Part shown: positions 1 through 13,230 of the stretch, piece after piece | How positions within the stretch are numbered: position 1 is the stretch's first letter | Layout of the letters: every line of letters starts with the position of its first letter | Assembly: GCF_001949145.1 (NCBI RefSeq) | Contig: NW_019091381.1 | Span: forward strand, 2,027,579-2,091,578 | Reading direction: 5' to 3' | Length of the DNA stretch: 64,000 nt | DNA from: Acanthaster planci | Lineage: Eukaryota; Echinodermata; Asteroidea; Valvatida; Acanthasteridae | Program-made: the position numbers and the translations under genes | The notes under the pieces: model-generated | Told to the model about the DNA's origin: nothing | Databases searched by the model: none | What the model saw: only the letters and a program-made list of their open reading frames with translations

Positions 1-2916
1 TGGACAGACGCAAAAGTCTTGTAAATTGCGAGAAGTGCAAAATGAATGCTCAGCGAGAGAAGATGACTATGTTGTTTTGGTATTCCGAGCATCGATTTCC
101 ATCATGCAAAGCCTAAAGTCATTCAGAGAAAAGGCCTACTTTCAGAAAATGGAGCCAACGACAAATGACCCAATTCAGACTCAGTTTCAAGTACGCTATC
201 CCCGGATAACGGTACAGCCGATTCCTCATCAACCAGACCTTTTTCATTCCCCTCTCAATATTCTTCTAAATGTGTTGTCTACGGGGGCTCTTCGGAGGGA
301 AATCTAACCTGGGTCCATGGCGTTCTGGCACCACGATTCCTCCGGGCAATTATCTTATGAATACTTGAACACAAAGAATTCTGATATTAAGGAGCAGTAC
401 AACTTAACCCCAATATTATTCCAACTTAATACATCCAAATCCCGCCAAACGGAACCCAACACCCATGAATTCGTACCCTTCATGGTATGTTTTAGGAACA
501 ATTGGGGAGAGTTTTGCAGAGGGGGGTCCGCTAAGCTTGTCCGTCAACGGAAACAAGCTATACTGAGGCACTCCGACGGTGGACATTGTCTGCGACTATG
601 CCCGACAGACGAATTGAGTGATTTAGTACCACGGGTTGAGATGTTGGTTGGAACAGACAAGTAATGTGATCTTCCCTGACCAGCACTGTACTTGCTGAAT
701 GAGGACATCTTACTTGACCTATGGGTTCAATTATGTTAGTGATATCGCGTACATGTTTCATCTGAGCACTGATTGGAGCCTAGTGCTTGCTTTTCACCCA
801 TGTCTTCCGGCAAAAAAAGGTCACTTTTTGGTCACATCAGTTGCATATAAAGCGGTACAACTTCATCTGTTAATGATAACGAGCGCATGCAATCTAAAAT
901 ATATAGGAATCTTTATTTCAAAAATACACAATTAATAACATGGACCCATTAAGGACATGGTCATTACATATCAGCACCCGTATTTTGACCAAAAAATGGA
1001 ATTCCTCAAAAGTCGGTATAATAACAGCGCCCTCAAGAGTTTCTCAACTTTGCGCCCTGTCGATGTCTATGATGAGCACGACTATTACAGGATTTTAGAT
1101 GCGTAACTACTCGCAATGTCAGTCGTATATCACCGGCATAATGCACAGAAAGTGCGGGAATGGGTGATGGAAAAAAAAAACTCCGCAAAGACGACACAAC
1201 CATACTACGACTAGGGTTTCTCCGGAATACAAACCCGTTTTCCGACCGCCTCGGTATTAGCACGGTATTAGGGATTACCACAGGAATTTCATTTTAAACA
1301 CTTGGAAAAAAAAATTAACTGTGACTTGCATTCATTTGAATAGGCCTAACCCCGCAGTTATATGAAGACCGAAACCTACTGAAGTTTGAATTTATTGTTT
1401 GCCGTGTTATGAATACCAACAGCCGTATGAATTGCTGAGCAAACACACTGTGATCAACTAGGGCAGAAAAATAGCCTATCGTTGGTCAAATCCAAAGAAA
1501 CGCGGGACCTTGAGGCACGCTGGCTTAATTAAAAGCGAGCGCGCGTCTACCGCTATGGCTGTTTACTCATCGGACAATTAATATGCAGTATCGTTGGATT
1601 TCCGATTGCTACTGCAAAATAAACATACCAAGCACTGCCCACTCTTGCGTTGAGATGGCAGAGCACAGTCAAGATACCTCCTGCATAGAAACACGATGGC
1701 TGCCAAGGCCAAGGGATTTGCAAGGCGTAAGACAGAGATATTAATAGCAAAATCATTGGTTCGAAACTTCACGGAAAAGCCCATTCCATCACCACGAGCT
1801 CATTAGATCCTTAGAGAGTAAAGAGTTCCTATATATAATTTTTGACCATGTTGTTTCAATTTTCAAGTTGATAAAGAATTGTGATTCCATGCACACGGAT
1901 TGGTTTTGCCGTCCAGCCATTCACTGCAGGACTCGCTTCAACAGCAACAGTAACTGGGTAGATATTCAACCAATCACAAGCAATTTGCACACTTGTCACT
2001 TTTTAGAACAAGCTCAATTCGCTGGTTTTTCCTCCGATCTCCTCCCGGAGGAAAAAAACACACTCACAGTGTCCACTAGATAGAGACCGGCCGGGCAGGT
2101 CAAATTAGGCCACAAAGCCCTGGGTATATGTGAAGATACCATGGTGAGGTCTCTTGAGTTCACTGATCACAGCGAAGCAGGTCCTACGTAATGTTAGACT
2201 AAGATCATCAGGACGTAGCTTACCTGAAAGAGAACAGTACCTATGATTTGAGCGACAATCCAGCACAGTTTACCTTAAGCACGCAGTGTGGGCACTTGCC
2301 CAAAATAATGGCAGCTGCCAGAGAAGCTTATTGCTTCTTTGTTATTCAGGCAAGTCTCAACAATATTTCAAATAGGGTTTCATACAAATACTTGGCACCT
2401 CTAGACACCTGACCCGGACTGTGATTTAATTTTCTACAAAAGACACATTCACGTAGGCAGACCTAATCTTATTGCTGATTCGGAAGTAAAATTGGATAAA
2501 TCTCGAGAGCGAACCTCCGGTAGAACCATCAAATGAGGCTAGCAAGAACATTTACATAAAGCTTTCACAGACGGAATTTTTAAAATCGACTTCCCTATTT
2601 CAGAACAGTTAGAATCGCTCCAAGCCGAACAAGACAGCGTTTATTTAGCGGGCGTCCTTTAGTCCACAAGACCGGCGCTGGAGCGTGGCAACTGCTACCT
2701 TCTCGCAGGGGGCGCTCTGAGCAGCAATCGATACTCCTCCACGCCATATTGGTCGAGTTCGGGCGGCCTGTTCTTGACACGAGTTTCGTGTTCTCGCGCT
2801 CGAACGGCGGGAACACGACCCAAGAACACTGTTCTCGGAACAGATTCACACACCATGTCCTCGTCAGGGTTTTACACAAACACACAGAAAAACTCGTGAG
2901 ATTTGATTTTTGAAAA
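1..2916. other. Intergenic or intronic DNA without a recognisable gene
   Basis: Open frames here are at most about 115 codons, overlap on both strands, lack splice-site support and match no family I recognise. The only notable sites are a CTCF-like motif at 2702-2716 and A/T homopolymers. The right edge is an assembly gap. Confidence 0.6.
2702..2716 (+). promoter_or_regulatory. CTCF-like motif
   Basis: The bases CTCGCAGGGGGCGCT match 13 of 15 positions of the bilaterian CTCF core CCASYAGRKGGCRSY, including the invariant AG and GGC. This is a motif match only; occupancy is inference. Confidence 0.3.
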
Positions 2917-3262
2917 NNNNNNNNNNNNNNNNNNNNNNNNNNNNNNNNNNNNNNNNNNNNNNNNNNNNNNNNNNNNNNNNNNNNNNNNNNNNNNNNNNNN
3001 NNNNNNNNNNNNNNNNNNNNNNNNNNNNNNNNNNNNNNNNNNNNNNNNNNNNNNNNNNNNNNNNNNNNNNNNNNNNNNNNNNNNNNNNNNNNNNNNNNNN
3101 NNNNNNNNNNNNNNNNNNNNNNNNNNNNNNNNNNNNNNNNNNNNNNNNNNNNNNNNNNNNNNNNNNNNNNNNNNNNNNNNNNNNNNNNNNNNNNNNNNNN
3201 NNNNNNNNNNNNNNNNNNNNNNNNNNNNNNNNNNNNNNNNNNNNNNNNNNNNNNNNNNNNNN
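2917..3262. other. Assembly gap (346 N)
   Basis: A run of unknown bases. Open frames drawn through it are artefacts. Confidence 0.99.
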
Positions 3263-6200
3263 GGTCACGAAATGGAGATCAAGCGGTCAATGGCCTTGCA
3301 CATACCTATGACCAGACCTCCTATGAGGTGAGCAATATTGCTCATGGCTTTCTTCCCCAATGGCGAGCCAGGATTTCATGTGGTTTATTTAAGTCTTAGT
3401 TTGAATTGTTCCTGACAACTTTGTGCAGAAAGCAGGTCTTTGACCTCGAACTGTTTTTAACCGGAGAAGGCAACATGCTCAAATTCCTTAGAATCCAAAT
3501 ATATGAAAACTGACATTTCGCGGCAACATTTAGTCTGAAAGTCTTGTTATGCAACAGAATAGCGGAGCAGATATTGCAAAAGCACGGACGCGGGTTTCAA
3601 AATTACTTAAGTGCGCACTGAACTAAATTCATATTATAGAAATTACGTTTTATATCCTGTGATCCGTAGTGGTAAGTAGACGAGAAACCACAATTAATAT
3701 TGAAAATAATCTTGTTTGATGTAGTGCTACCGTTAGGGCATCGAAGACAGTCGAAGGAACTATAAATATCCCGACTAAAAATGACTTGCTTGTGTGAACA
3801 AAGTGGTTTTCTTTTACGGATCGTCTCTCAGTTTCTCAGCAGCACAATGTTATCGCCGTCTTGGACATTCGCAGCCGCGCTCGTGTATCATACCCGGCCA
3901 CCGCCCGACCGTTTCGTAATCACACTTGACATCCATCGCCAAATATGATTATTTGCCGATCGGTTGCCACGGGGACGGCCTACAAATTAATGGCGGGGGA
4001 AAAAGAGATTTTCTGAGGGCAAGTTGGGAGAAAGTGTGCTCTTTTGCCAGTTTATTTGCATAGGGAAGTAGCAAAGCTAAATGCCCCCGGAGGAGAGTAA
4101 TTATCGGCCGGGGCGAAGGGAGACTTCGAGGGGGAAAGTGATCACTCAAATCGAAGCACCTCACCCTTTGTGATCGCTGTGCAGTCTCAGGCTGTTGCCA
4201 AAAGGGTATAAATGGACAGCCCGATTCGGTACGCGGTTGATTGCTTCGTCTGAAATTCCAGCACATTTCTCATATTGACGAAATTTCAACCAGTGTCCTT
4301 AAGCTAATCTTTTTTGTGTGTTTTTCCGTACACAAGCTCAAAGTGAAATCAACAGTTTCTCGCTCATCAAAAGTTGCTTTTTTCGTGATGTTTCTAAATA
4401 CACATTAGAACATAAAGGTTTGTGGTTAGGCGTAAAAAGGAAAAAGCTTACAAATACATGTACTTGGTTAAATCTTTATACTGTGTCCCAATAGTCTTTT
4501 ATTTACTGTCTCGGTATTGTGGGACCAAGACAACACTCGTTTGACGAATACAACCCCTAATGTCCTCGATAATAATTGGTTATTCGTTTTAACTGCTACA
4601 TGGTGACGGAAATGAACAACGCCTCGGGCATCCTATCCCCGATTGTGTTACACTGCTGATAATCTCGCCTAATCTTGCGTAATCCCGACAACAATAATCC
4701 CGCGCCAACAACAGATTTCACTCTTATGTCAACAGACAACCCCTGCCGCCCTCGTCACCACAGCCGGGGATATCCACGACACCATTCCAAGAGTTAATTT
4801 CCTGCGAAACCTTGCAAATCGATCCATAAAAGAAATCCGAGCCCGACAGTGGCAAGGTGCGTGCACTTTATACACCCTATTGGTTCGTTTGTTCATCTGG
4901 CGCGCTGAATAACCCGTGTTATTGACCTGTACGCTGAAAATATGCTTGCCCCAACTTGTACCTAATAGGAAAGTCATCTATTTTTACAGCCTAGAGTGTA
5001 GCTACTTACTATACTGTGACAATATTGACAAGAGATGTGCATGATGTCGCAAGAGCTTCGAAGGAACCGTTGAAACGCCTGTCCACGTCTTGGGTTTGAT
5101 ACGGATTTTGTATGTAGCATAAATAAATGTTCCGAGGTTACCAGTGTTGAGAACCTCTTTTGTAATAACTTTTCACAGACAGTTCGACGGCTGAGACAGA
5201 TTGTTGCAAATTTTACGGCAAATCATAATTCATATACTAGATAGTAAATCCCCAAGAATCTCCGTCCAGATGGGAGCAGTAAATTAGCAGTATACGTCTG
5301 GCAAGGTGCAACTACATCTTTAGTTTTTGTTTATATTTAAAAGGGGGATTAAGCCGCCCTATAAGATGTCCTTTCTATCAGCATGTCGCTTGAACTGTTG
5401 ATGTGTATGCACAATATGTCCCATACCCGGAAACAATTTGGGACCAGCTGCCAGCAGTCGAGCCCTCCTTGGCCCGATTTAATGCCCAGCTTTATGGCAC
5501 ACTTCCCGCGCCATGATTTACACCTATCCGTCGTGAGGACATCGCTATCAGCCAGATTAAGAAGCATCCCTATAACACGAAAAGACACTTCTGGCGTCCT
5601 TGTGTATATACAGATATGTCCAACCATGGCCCAGCATTGCTGACAAACAGAAACCAATGGTCTCCATCGCCGACAGCCAAGACTCTCAGTGATACATGAT
5701 GATAGCTGGCCGTGACTTGGAAGTGTACACTACAAATGACGCTATTTTAACGAGCTGTAAAATTGCCAGGAACCCGTAATATATCTCTCGTTGAGGGGAC
5801 GGACGACTCTTTTCTAAGCAATTGAGAACGTATGCGACTCGTATCACAATGTGCTACGCAGTAAATTTTATACCCGTCATGAAACAAGGAACCAGACTAA
5901 GTTTAATCTTTACACATTCATTTTTTTACTTCTGAATGTAACGGTTTGGTACATTCGTTGAAATCACGCCAATAAATAAAACTTTTATTGCATATTCTAA
6001 CGGATTTATTAAAATTAATAATGGCAATTCCTTTGTTCCGTCATTGGCACAATTTTGTCCGAAATAAAGATTTTCCACCTCCAATCAGTTTAGAATAAAT
6101 CATGCTTAACACACTCGTAATAAAATAGGTACTTTGTCAGCGCAAATCATCTTTGACGCCAGCTTTCTATACTTCCGCTCACGTGTTTCAGTGAGAGCCT

Positions 6201-8652
6201 TTCCAGTGACATCTTGTTGACATTTTAGAAAATATTTGGCGACAGAGATTTTCGGAAATTACACTTCCCTTTTTACAGGAGCTCATCATGACCAAGTATT
6301 ATTTTCCCGTCCTTACCCATTCCCTGCATTCATCATTTTGAATGAAGTGTGTAATATCGTGCATCATACTTTACTTGTGTAAACATCCCTGGTTTGAAGT
6401 TAATTCCATGCATGGACTGCGGAGCCACGGATATCAACGGGAGTTCATTTGAGTGGGTTCATGTTTAACGCGAGAGCAAAGGATAGAATGAATACTATAA
6501 CGTCGACCATTGACTGTTGTTAGTGTTGTGAAATTTGCCCTTACAAGTTCGTTTGTACTTGAAGTTCATGATGTGTAAGCCGGCTTGACGGTTCTTGGAG
6601 GATAGTTCTACAACCGACGGCCAAAGAGCAGTATGTTGCAGTCATTAAAAAACAGTGACAAACGCTTGCGTTGCAAGCCTTTTGAAAGAAACTTTGTTAA
6701 TTTTACGGGCCAACGAGTGGGTCATCAAGGGTTCCAATTATAAACTTGTCTGGAATCAGAGACTTAGCTATACATAGTCACCGCGGTCTTCCTTCGTCAT
6801 TTTGGCGCCGGATTATCCGTGACGCTGTCTCATCATTCCAGCCAGGCAAGTTTGCACGTGTCCGTTTTAAGATTCCCGCCAACTCTCGTGCGTGAAGTCA
6901 GTGACTCGTCTGACTGCAGCATTACTGACACGCAGGGTCCACCTGCTAGGTATTTTGCCTTTAAAAGCGGGTTTCCTTAAAATGAGCTGTGGATGGTTAT
7001 AACTAAGACTTCCATTTGTGAGGACGAGCGGGCATTATTAGCCTTGATCTGGACCGTAATTTTTCTCAGCAACGGAGGCTTCTTGGTCGGCACTGCAGTT
7101 CGCTGGTTTGCGAATGACTATGAAATGCATGCATTATGGTCACATCGCTACCAACAAAAATGAACGCTCCCAACCAACATGGCTCTTTTCAGCCGATGAA
7201 GGGGTGCTTCTGCTCGAGTGCATGCTGAAGAGCCCTTGTAGTCCCAAGAAATACACACTTCGCATATACATAATTGCTTTGTGCATGATAATGCAGTAAG
7301 TTGCCACAAGTGGAACACGTGCCTTGCCTGCATTATGAACTATTGAAGATAAACAAAAAACAAACACAACTGGAAGGTCGGTATGAATTCAGCTCAGGAA
7401 ACCCTCCAACTACACCAAATAAAGTTACCAAGCTACATCAGAAACTAGTCACTGAGCTGCCAAACATGAGGGAAAAACAAAATTCACTGAAAGAAAGTGT
7501 ATAGTCACTCTAAACGGAGCAGTATGCAATTACTGGTGGTGTTCTAAACACAACAGGCTAAATTTGCACTGTATTTATCCTGATTATCTGATATGATTAT
7601 GTTATCATGATGGATCTCATAAGTGCTTTATCATGTTTTATTATTATATTGAAAAATCCTTTAGTAGTGATTGTATAATGCTGCACCAAAGCCACACTGG
7701 TCTTAGTTAAAATGGTGTGTCGAAGCACTGTGAAGTAGGATTAATAGGAATGATATTATGTTGTACATATCATAATTATGTTTTACATTTGTCATTCGGG
7801 TTATTCCACCTGTAATATGCCATTTTGATAATGTCGAATACGTTGTCCTTCGCCCAATTAGGCCTAAATGGTTAAGTCCTCGATAATAAAGCCTGATTAT
7901 CTTCCATTCAATTTATTTTCATGAAGCAAACCTTATTCAACCCATTTTTCTGTGAAATTGTGGCCTGGTACTAGTGTTCCCTACTTTCCAGCTACGCCAA
8001 GGAGTAATGCGAATCACACGCACTGTCGTGAACTATCGCACTTTCAGAACTTTCCCGCCCTCTGAGTGGGAAATAATCTCGTCAAATGAAATTTTCCTGT
8101 TTCGGAGTAAGACCTTCGTACGTGAGTTTTCCGTATATCCCCCAGTGCGTTATGGCGTCGTGTTACAAGTGCGCGATCCGCCGCACTCAAATGTCATTGA
8201 CGGCGGCCGTATGGTTGTCAGTGGCAAATGTCGTCGACTGACAAACAAAAGCTCAGCCCTAAGCGCCCTTTCAGTGTTGACGCTTGCGAGCGCGTTTGAT
8301 ATCGATGATGATTTTCACCATTTATCTTCACTGGGTGTTGCAAGGGAATAACAATATGCCAAGATCCACGGTTTGCACCTTGCCTTCAGTCAAACAATGT
8401 CAATGTTCGGTGAAATGGTTAGCTTTTAACCTGCTTTGGATAGCCATTATTGAGAACGCAGATTCAGAAATCACCGAGGTTGATTTTGATGACTTATCAT
8501 TACCAGAATAAAAAAGTAAACTGAAAATCAAATATTTGGATCATTGTGGATCATGGATAGAGTTTCCAAAGAAATGCACGATTTTGCCTGGTAATATTTT
8601 GGTAGATTTCAAAAGATTGAGCAGAATTTAAAAAGGGGAAAATTAGATATGG
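3263..8652. other. Non-coding stretch, nothing supported
   Basis: About 5.4 kb of AT-rich DNA. No open frame resembles a known protein, and no inverted repeat, tandem array or RNA gene could be recognised by eye. Confidence 0.55.
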
Positions 8653-8816
8653 GCGTTTCACAATAGCGCACCTCCAAGACTTTGCAACGCGTTGGCCAAT
8701 TACAATGCGCGAAATCTGTCGACGCAATGCGCGTTTGGAAAGGGTCGACAGATTTCGCGCGTTGTGATCGGCCAACGCGTTGCAAACTTTTGGAGACGCG
8801 CTATAATTGTGAATCG
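8653..8816. repeat. Fold-back MITE family 1, copy a
   Basis: About 165 bp that reads almost as one palindrome. The left end (TTCACAATAGCGCAC...TTGCAACGCGTTGGCCAAT) is complementary to the right end (...GGCCAACGCGTTGCAAAC...GCGCTATAATTGTGAA), and the core is a CGCGAAATCTGTCGAC inverted pair. A second copy is at 38611-38774. The size and structure fit a non-autonomous DNA transposon; no coding capacity is present. Confidence 0.75.
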
Positions 8817-8911
8817 CTGGTATTGCTTTTATTCCAAGTAAAAACATTAGGGAGAAAGTGGGTATTTGCTCCGAGTGGAACAAAACAGTTTTTTTTTCCT
8901 TTTTTTGCACC

Positions 8912-9106
8912 CACCGCATAGGCACGCCATGAGGTGCGCGTTTGACGCGCGCGTTTGACGCGGAGCACGTTGGATACGCGTAACTAATTTGTTCCGGCAT
9001 GTTTGGTCTTTGCGTACACGCAGAACGCGTGCAAGAACGTTAACCCGCTTGTAACCACCTATCTTTTTTCGTCGATCGATTGGGGGTGACTGCAGCTTGG
9101 GGCGGA
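8912..9106 (+). repeat. Dispersed repeat R4, copy a
   Basis: This roughly 190-bp GC-rich segment (GCGCGTTTGACG..., GGTCTTTGCGTACACGCAG..., GATTGGGGGTG) recurs in reverse orientation at 19944-20118. It has no open frame of interest and no clear terminal inverted repeats, so its class is unknown. Confidence 0.65.
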
Positions 9107-9423
9107 CAGGGAAACGCAGATCATGACTGGCAGCTAATTATACGATGACCTGCTGGTGAACCATGCGATAGCCGGTGATCTGACATCCACATACCTTTCG
9201 TCAGCAGACATCGCACCGCACTAGGCGCAAAGCAGGCTTTGTCAGTTGCGACTTCAACGCATTTTAAGTAACGGCTTATTCTGACGCTGGGTGTTGATTT
9301 TTTTTCTAGGATCACCCTATGCCGCGCGCACAGTCGCAGAGTTAGGATGGATGACTCAGGTTGGACCAAGTATTCCCAATTTCAAACATCTTAATTAAAA
9401 GAACTGCACAAACCCAAACGCTA

Positions 9424-9675
9424 GATTCGCTCTTTGCACGCTGCCGCCATAGGCCTGCAGAGCCTCGATCTGGCAGCTTGTACAGTCGCGTCAGAATCGC
9501 GTCTGCAGCTTTTTGAAATACTTGTATTGTCCAATCGCATGGTATAAGAACTAACGCAGCACGCGCAAAATTACTAAGCACCATGACGCGAATGACTGAA
9601 CCAGATATAATTGTGTATAAAAGCTGCCAGATCGAGGCTCTGCATGTGTATGGCGGCAGCGTGCAACGAGCGAAT
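9424..9675. repeat. Fold-back element with about 55-bp arms
   Basis: The left arm at 9424-9480 (ATTCGCTCTTTGCACGCTGC ... AGCCTCGATCTGGCAGCTT) is repeated inverted at 9617-9675. Nearly all arm positions pair. The total length of about 250 bp fits a MITE. No other copy was noticed in the window. Confidence 0.75.
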
Positions 9676-12356
9676 AGAGGGATTTCACATTAGCGCCGCC
9701 TGCGCATATTCGCATCGAAAGCGAAGCTCTTCGTCGCGCGCGCCCGCGGACTCGACACAGTACATGCAGTAAAAAATACAGATACATGACCACCACAGGT
9801 ACATTCCGCTCACGATAAATTGCCGGTTTTTTTTCTCTTGATGTTACGAATCTTATGTTGTGGCTGCATACACATAGCTCAAAATTAATGCAGCCAGAAT
9901 CGGTGTTCAATGCGTGTGACCATCTGCAAGCCGTTTTCCGTGTTTCGGAAGAAATTTCATGACGATGAAATTGTTCACAAAGGTTCAGTCGTATATATCA
10001 TGAAATAATAGGTGCCAGTATTAATTGGAAAGTGGTATGAGGAAAGTCAAAGTCGAGGTTTTCAACGTTTCCTCGGGCCGGGGAGTAACGTTATACATTG
10101 TAATATCGACAAGTTAATGGGCCCAGGATCACATCAACTCTCAAGACGCCTGTCGAGCCATCCTGAAAGACTCTTCCACCAAACTTTGCAGCCTGGAAAA
10201 TCTGAATTTAACACACCTTTATGGATTTTGTGTCTTGACTCTTTACTTTAAATCGTATGATCGTAATACAACTAAGAATCTTGAGCAGCCGGCACAGCGT
10301 CACTTTGTGGCTGACAGTGCATACCCATCGTGTTTATCTCACTGCGCCGTTGTCAATGTGTGTGTGAAACTGACACATACAGCCTCGTTTTCAAACGCAG
10401 AAGTGCACAGATCGATGCAAAGTTCGTAGTTCCCGACGTTGCGTCAAAGAGCAATTCCAAAATGTTATACCTGGTGTACGTTTTAAGAGAGTAACAAGCT
10501 GAACGCTGTTCTATAGCAGGAAAATATGCATAAAAAATGGAAGTATATTGTTCAGATTACACATGAAACACTAACTGATTTTTAAGCCAGCCCACATCAA
10601 GAGAATAAGACAAATGAAACAGGCATAACAATCCCCAAAACCACTAACCCACATCCATGGACCACTAACACAACCGTCACCACAATTCGTGCTCACAGAT
10701 TGCCGTGGTAACCATCACCGTTAATGTTTCCATTGTAACCACCACCATCGACGTTTTGATGAGAGACACCCTTGCAAACAGTAATGCAGTAACAGTGTTT
10801 GCAGTGAGTGAAAATTTCTCTAAATTCTCGGTTTGGGCCGATAATGTTTCTGCCATTAAGGTGGGTTGGGCGTACATGTGGATTAAAGGCCTTCTTCAAA
10901 ATGTCACTCATTTGGGGGATTTTAGTGAAGGAGAATACCTCAAAAGTAAGCAATGTTTCAATAGGGTGACACCATAGCGGTGTCACCCTACTCCACTACC
11001 CAGAGTCATTATTACACTATAAGCAGTGTCTCTCAATCCCCTATTTGTATAATTTATTATTAGTTTAAGTATTGTTATTCAAATGATTCTGTTAACATCT
11101 GCGGTTATAATAGTGCCATTACACATTAGTAATTGTTGCTGGCACTAAAACACCTTGACCTGCTGTCGTATCAGTAAATTCTCATTTTCCTAATTAAAAG
11201 ATTTTAAACAACTTATAACCAGCGCTGCACTTCATCCATTATTGTTCCTCAAAACTGCTAATTAAATGCAGACTAACAAACTCAAGTAGCAATTGCGGAG
11301 AGAAAAAAAGTTGTGAAGGCTTGCAAATGAAACAGAAATTTCAGAGAGCCTGCCCATTAAACTAGACTGACTGCTTTCATGACGCACATGCTGTTTATGG
11401 CTCGACAGTGCTGTATATTCAAATGTAGGTGTCGACGCCGCGGCGACAGCTTCGAGTAAACACACGGGCGCTTAGTCGTTGCACTTTGACTAACTTCACC
11501 CGAGGCACTGGCTGATGGTCGAACATCTCGATTTGTCCTCCATCTCACAACCCATTATGTTTATTTCCGCGACTACGTACCCTGGAGGCGAGGAGGCTTT
11601 TCCAGGCTCTCTTTTCTCGTCTCCAACTGTCCAGCAAGGCATTAACGACCTATCAGAGGATATATCGGTCAGCCAGTTGTATTTGTGCTAAAAAAGAACA
11701 ACCAACCAATCACCGGAGAGCCTCCCAGAGCTAAAGACTCTGGCTGATGCATACGTCACAGAAGTGACATAATTGAAATTCAGTCCCTCCACTTTCACCA
11801 GTTGCTTAGGAATACGCCCAGATCACACAGCTTAGGCATATTATTTTCCTATTAATTACAGAAGAGTTGCATAACCCAAATGATAATGAGGCGCCCCAAG
11901 ACATCCGCATGATCTAAATATCGTCAGGTGTGCGTGCAGTGTTACTTGGCAACATTTTCATGATAGGAGGAGTCCCGGCAATAATCCTTCTTAACCTAGA
12001 TTTCGAGTTGATACTGCGCAGTAAAAAATCTAAGAGCATTTTAATTTGAAGCTCGATGGATCATGAAACTGATACACAGATGGACGGCATGTACACGCAC
12101 AGATATAGTTAATTATTGTAGACAGTGTCTTGTCCACTACACTGGCGAAATGAAGCGAACCTTGGCATTGATTGAGTCACGTCTTAAATGTTTGTCTTAA
12201 TCCGTTACCATGCCAACGGGTCTTTGATAAGATGCAATACACAACGTATAGGAATGATAATGGTGTATACAAGACATTTCAAATAGTGTCATGTAAAGAT
12301 ACTCATACCGACACTTTGTACGTTGGGTCTGCCTACCCTGACACCCTACAGCTCTT
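9676..12356. other. Non-coding stretch with a short hairpin
   Basis: No supported gene. A perfect 12-bp hairpin (TAGGGTGACACC, 5-nt loop, complement) is at 10962-10990. A minus-strand frame ending near 10693 is rich in Gly, Asn and His but has no homology that I recognise. Confidence 0.5.
10962..10990. repeat. Perfect 12-bp inverted repeat
   Basis: TAGGGTGACACC at 10962-10973 is followed by ATAGC and the exact reverse complement at 10979-10990. It could be a remnant terminus of a fold-back element. No T-run or coding context suggests a function. Confidence 0.7.
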
Positions 12357-12677
12357 ATAAGCCTTTTACGAGTTAAATGAGAAGAAAAAGTGGTGCACTG
12401 GGCTATCTCATTGCACATAAACATAACAATTTGAAATTCCCAGACTACAGACACTGTCGTCATTCGGGGCAAGCTCTTGCGTAGCGACCACCATCTCTGG
12501 GTTCCCTTGAGCCTTTCTCATCCATTGAAAACAGTGTAACTAAGCAAAAAGCGTGCCCCGAATTGCAACATGTAGCAACAGTGTCTTTAGTCTGGAGAAT
12601 TAAAATTGTTATATTCATGTGCATTTAAACTCTTAGTGTACCAGATTTTATTCAAATGTAACTGGCAAAAGGCTTAT
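12357..12677. repeat. Fold-back MITE family 2, copy a
   Basis: This is one of three copies in the window (others at 47908-48270 and 62890-63257). Ends are inverted: TAAGCCTTTTACGAGTTAAAT at the left against ATGTAACTGGCAAAAGGCTTA at the right. Inside are the paired segments CACATAAACATAACAATTTG and CCCAGACTA...GACACTGT. No coding capacity. The minus-strand frame at 12197-12472 is a by-product of this element, since a similar frame occurs in the copy at 62.9 kb. Confidence 0.85.
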
Positions 12678-13117
12678 TCAAAACAGGATATTTCCTAAAT
12701 GGCCAATTATTTTGATAGGACTATTTATGGTCCACACAGTTACAGCTCTCTACATTGAACACGTTACCAACCACCTCTTTACGATACTCGGATCGGCTGG
12801 TGGTCGCCTTTAGAAGTGGCCCCTGTTTGCTTATTGACCATAGAAGAGATATTACAGATTCGGCCTAACACGCAACAAGTTGATCTTCTGCCCGACAACC
12901 AGCAAAATGTATGAAAAGAGCTGACTGTAAATCATTCTTGAACTCAGTTAACTCTAGCCAGGATTTTATCACGAAATAAATGGAAAACAACCACAACTCC
13001 AGGCCACTCAGTTTTACGACAGGTCGCTTTAACCGTGGTGTTGTCACGGACATGTATAATAAAATCTGGACTCGCAATGCCCTTAATCAGCTTATAGAGA
13101 TCATTGAATCCACTCGC

Positions 13118-13230
13118 GGCCATTTTACAGAGCCGAATACAGAGCTTTCTTAGGCAATGCCCGCCTTTGTTCTTCCTGACGTCAAAGAAGGGAGCCAACC
13201 CACGCTGTTGTATTCGGCTCGGTAAAATGG
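13118..13230. repeat. Short fold-back element
   Basis: GGCCATTTTACAGAGCCGAATACA at 13118-13141 faces its near-exact complement TGTATTCGGCTCGGTAAAATGG ending at 13230. The spacer is about 70 bp. It is probably a small MITE or a deletion derivative of one. Confidence 0.65.

Noticed and set aside
8551-9000. 149-codon minus-strand frame
   Set aside because: It covers the palindromic MITE and part of R4, so it is a repeat-derived frame.
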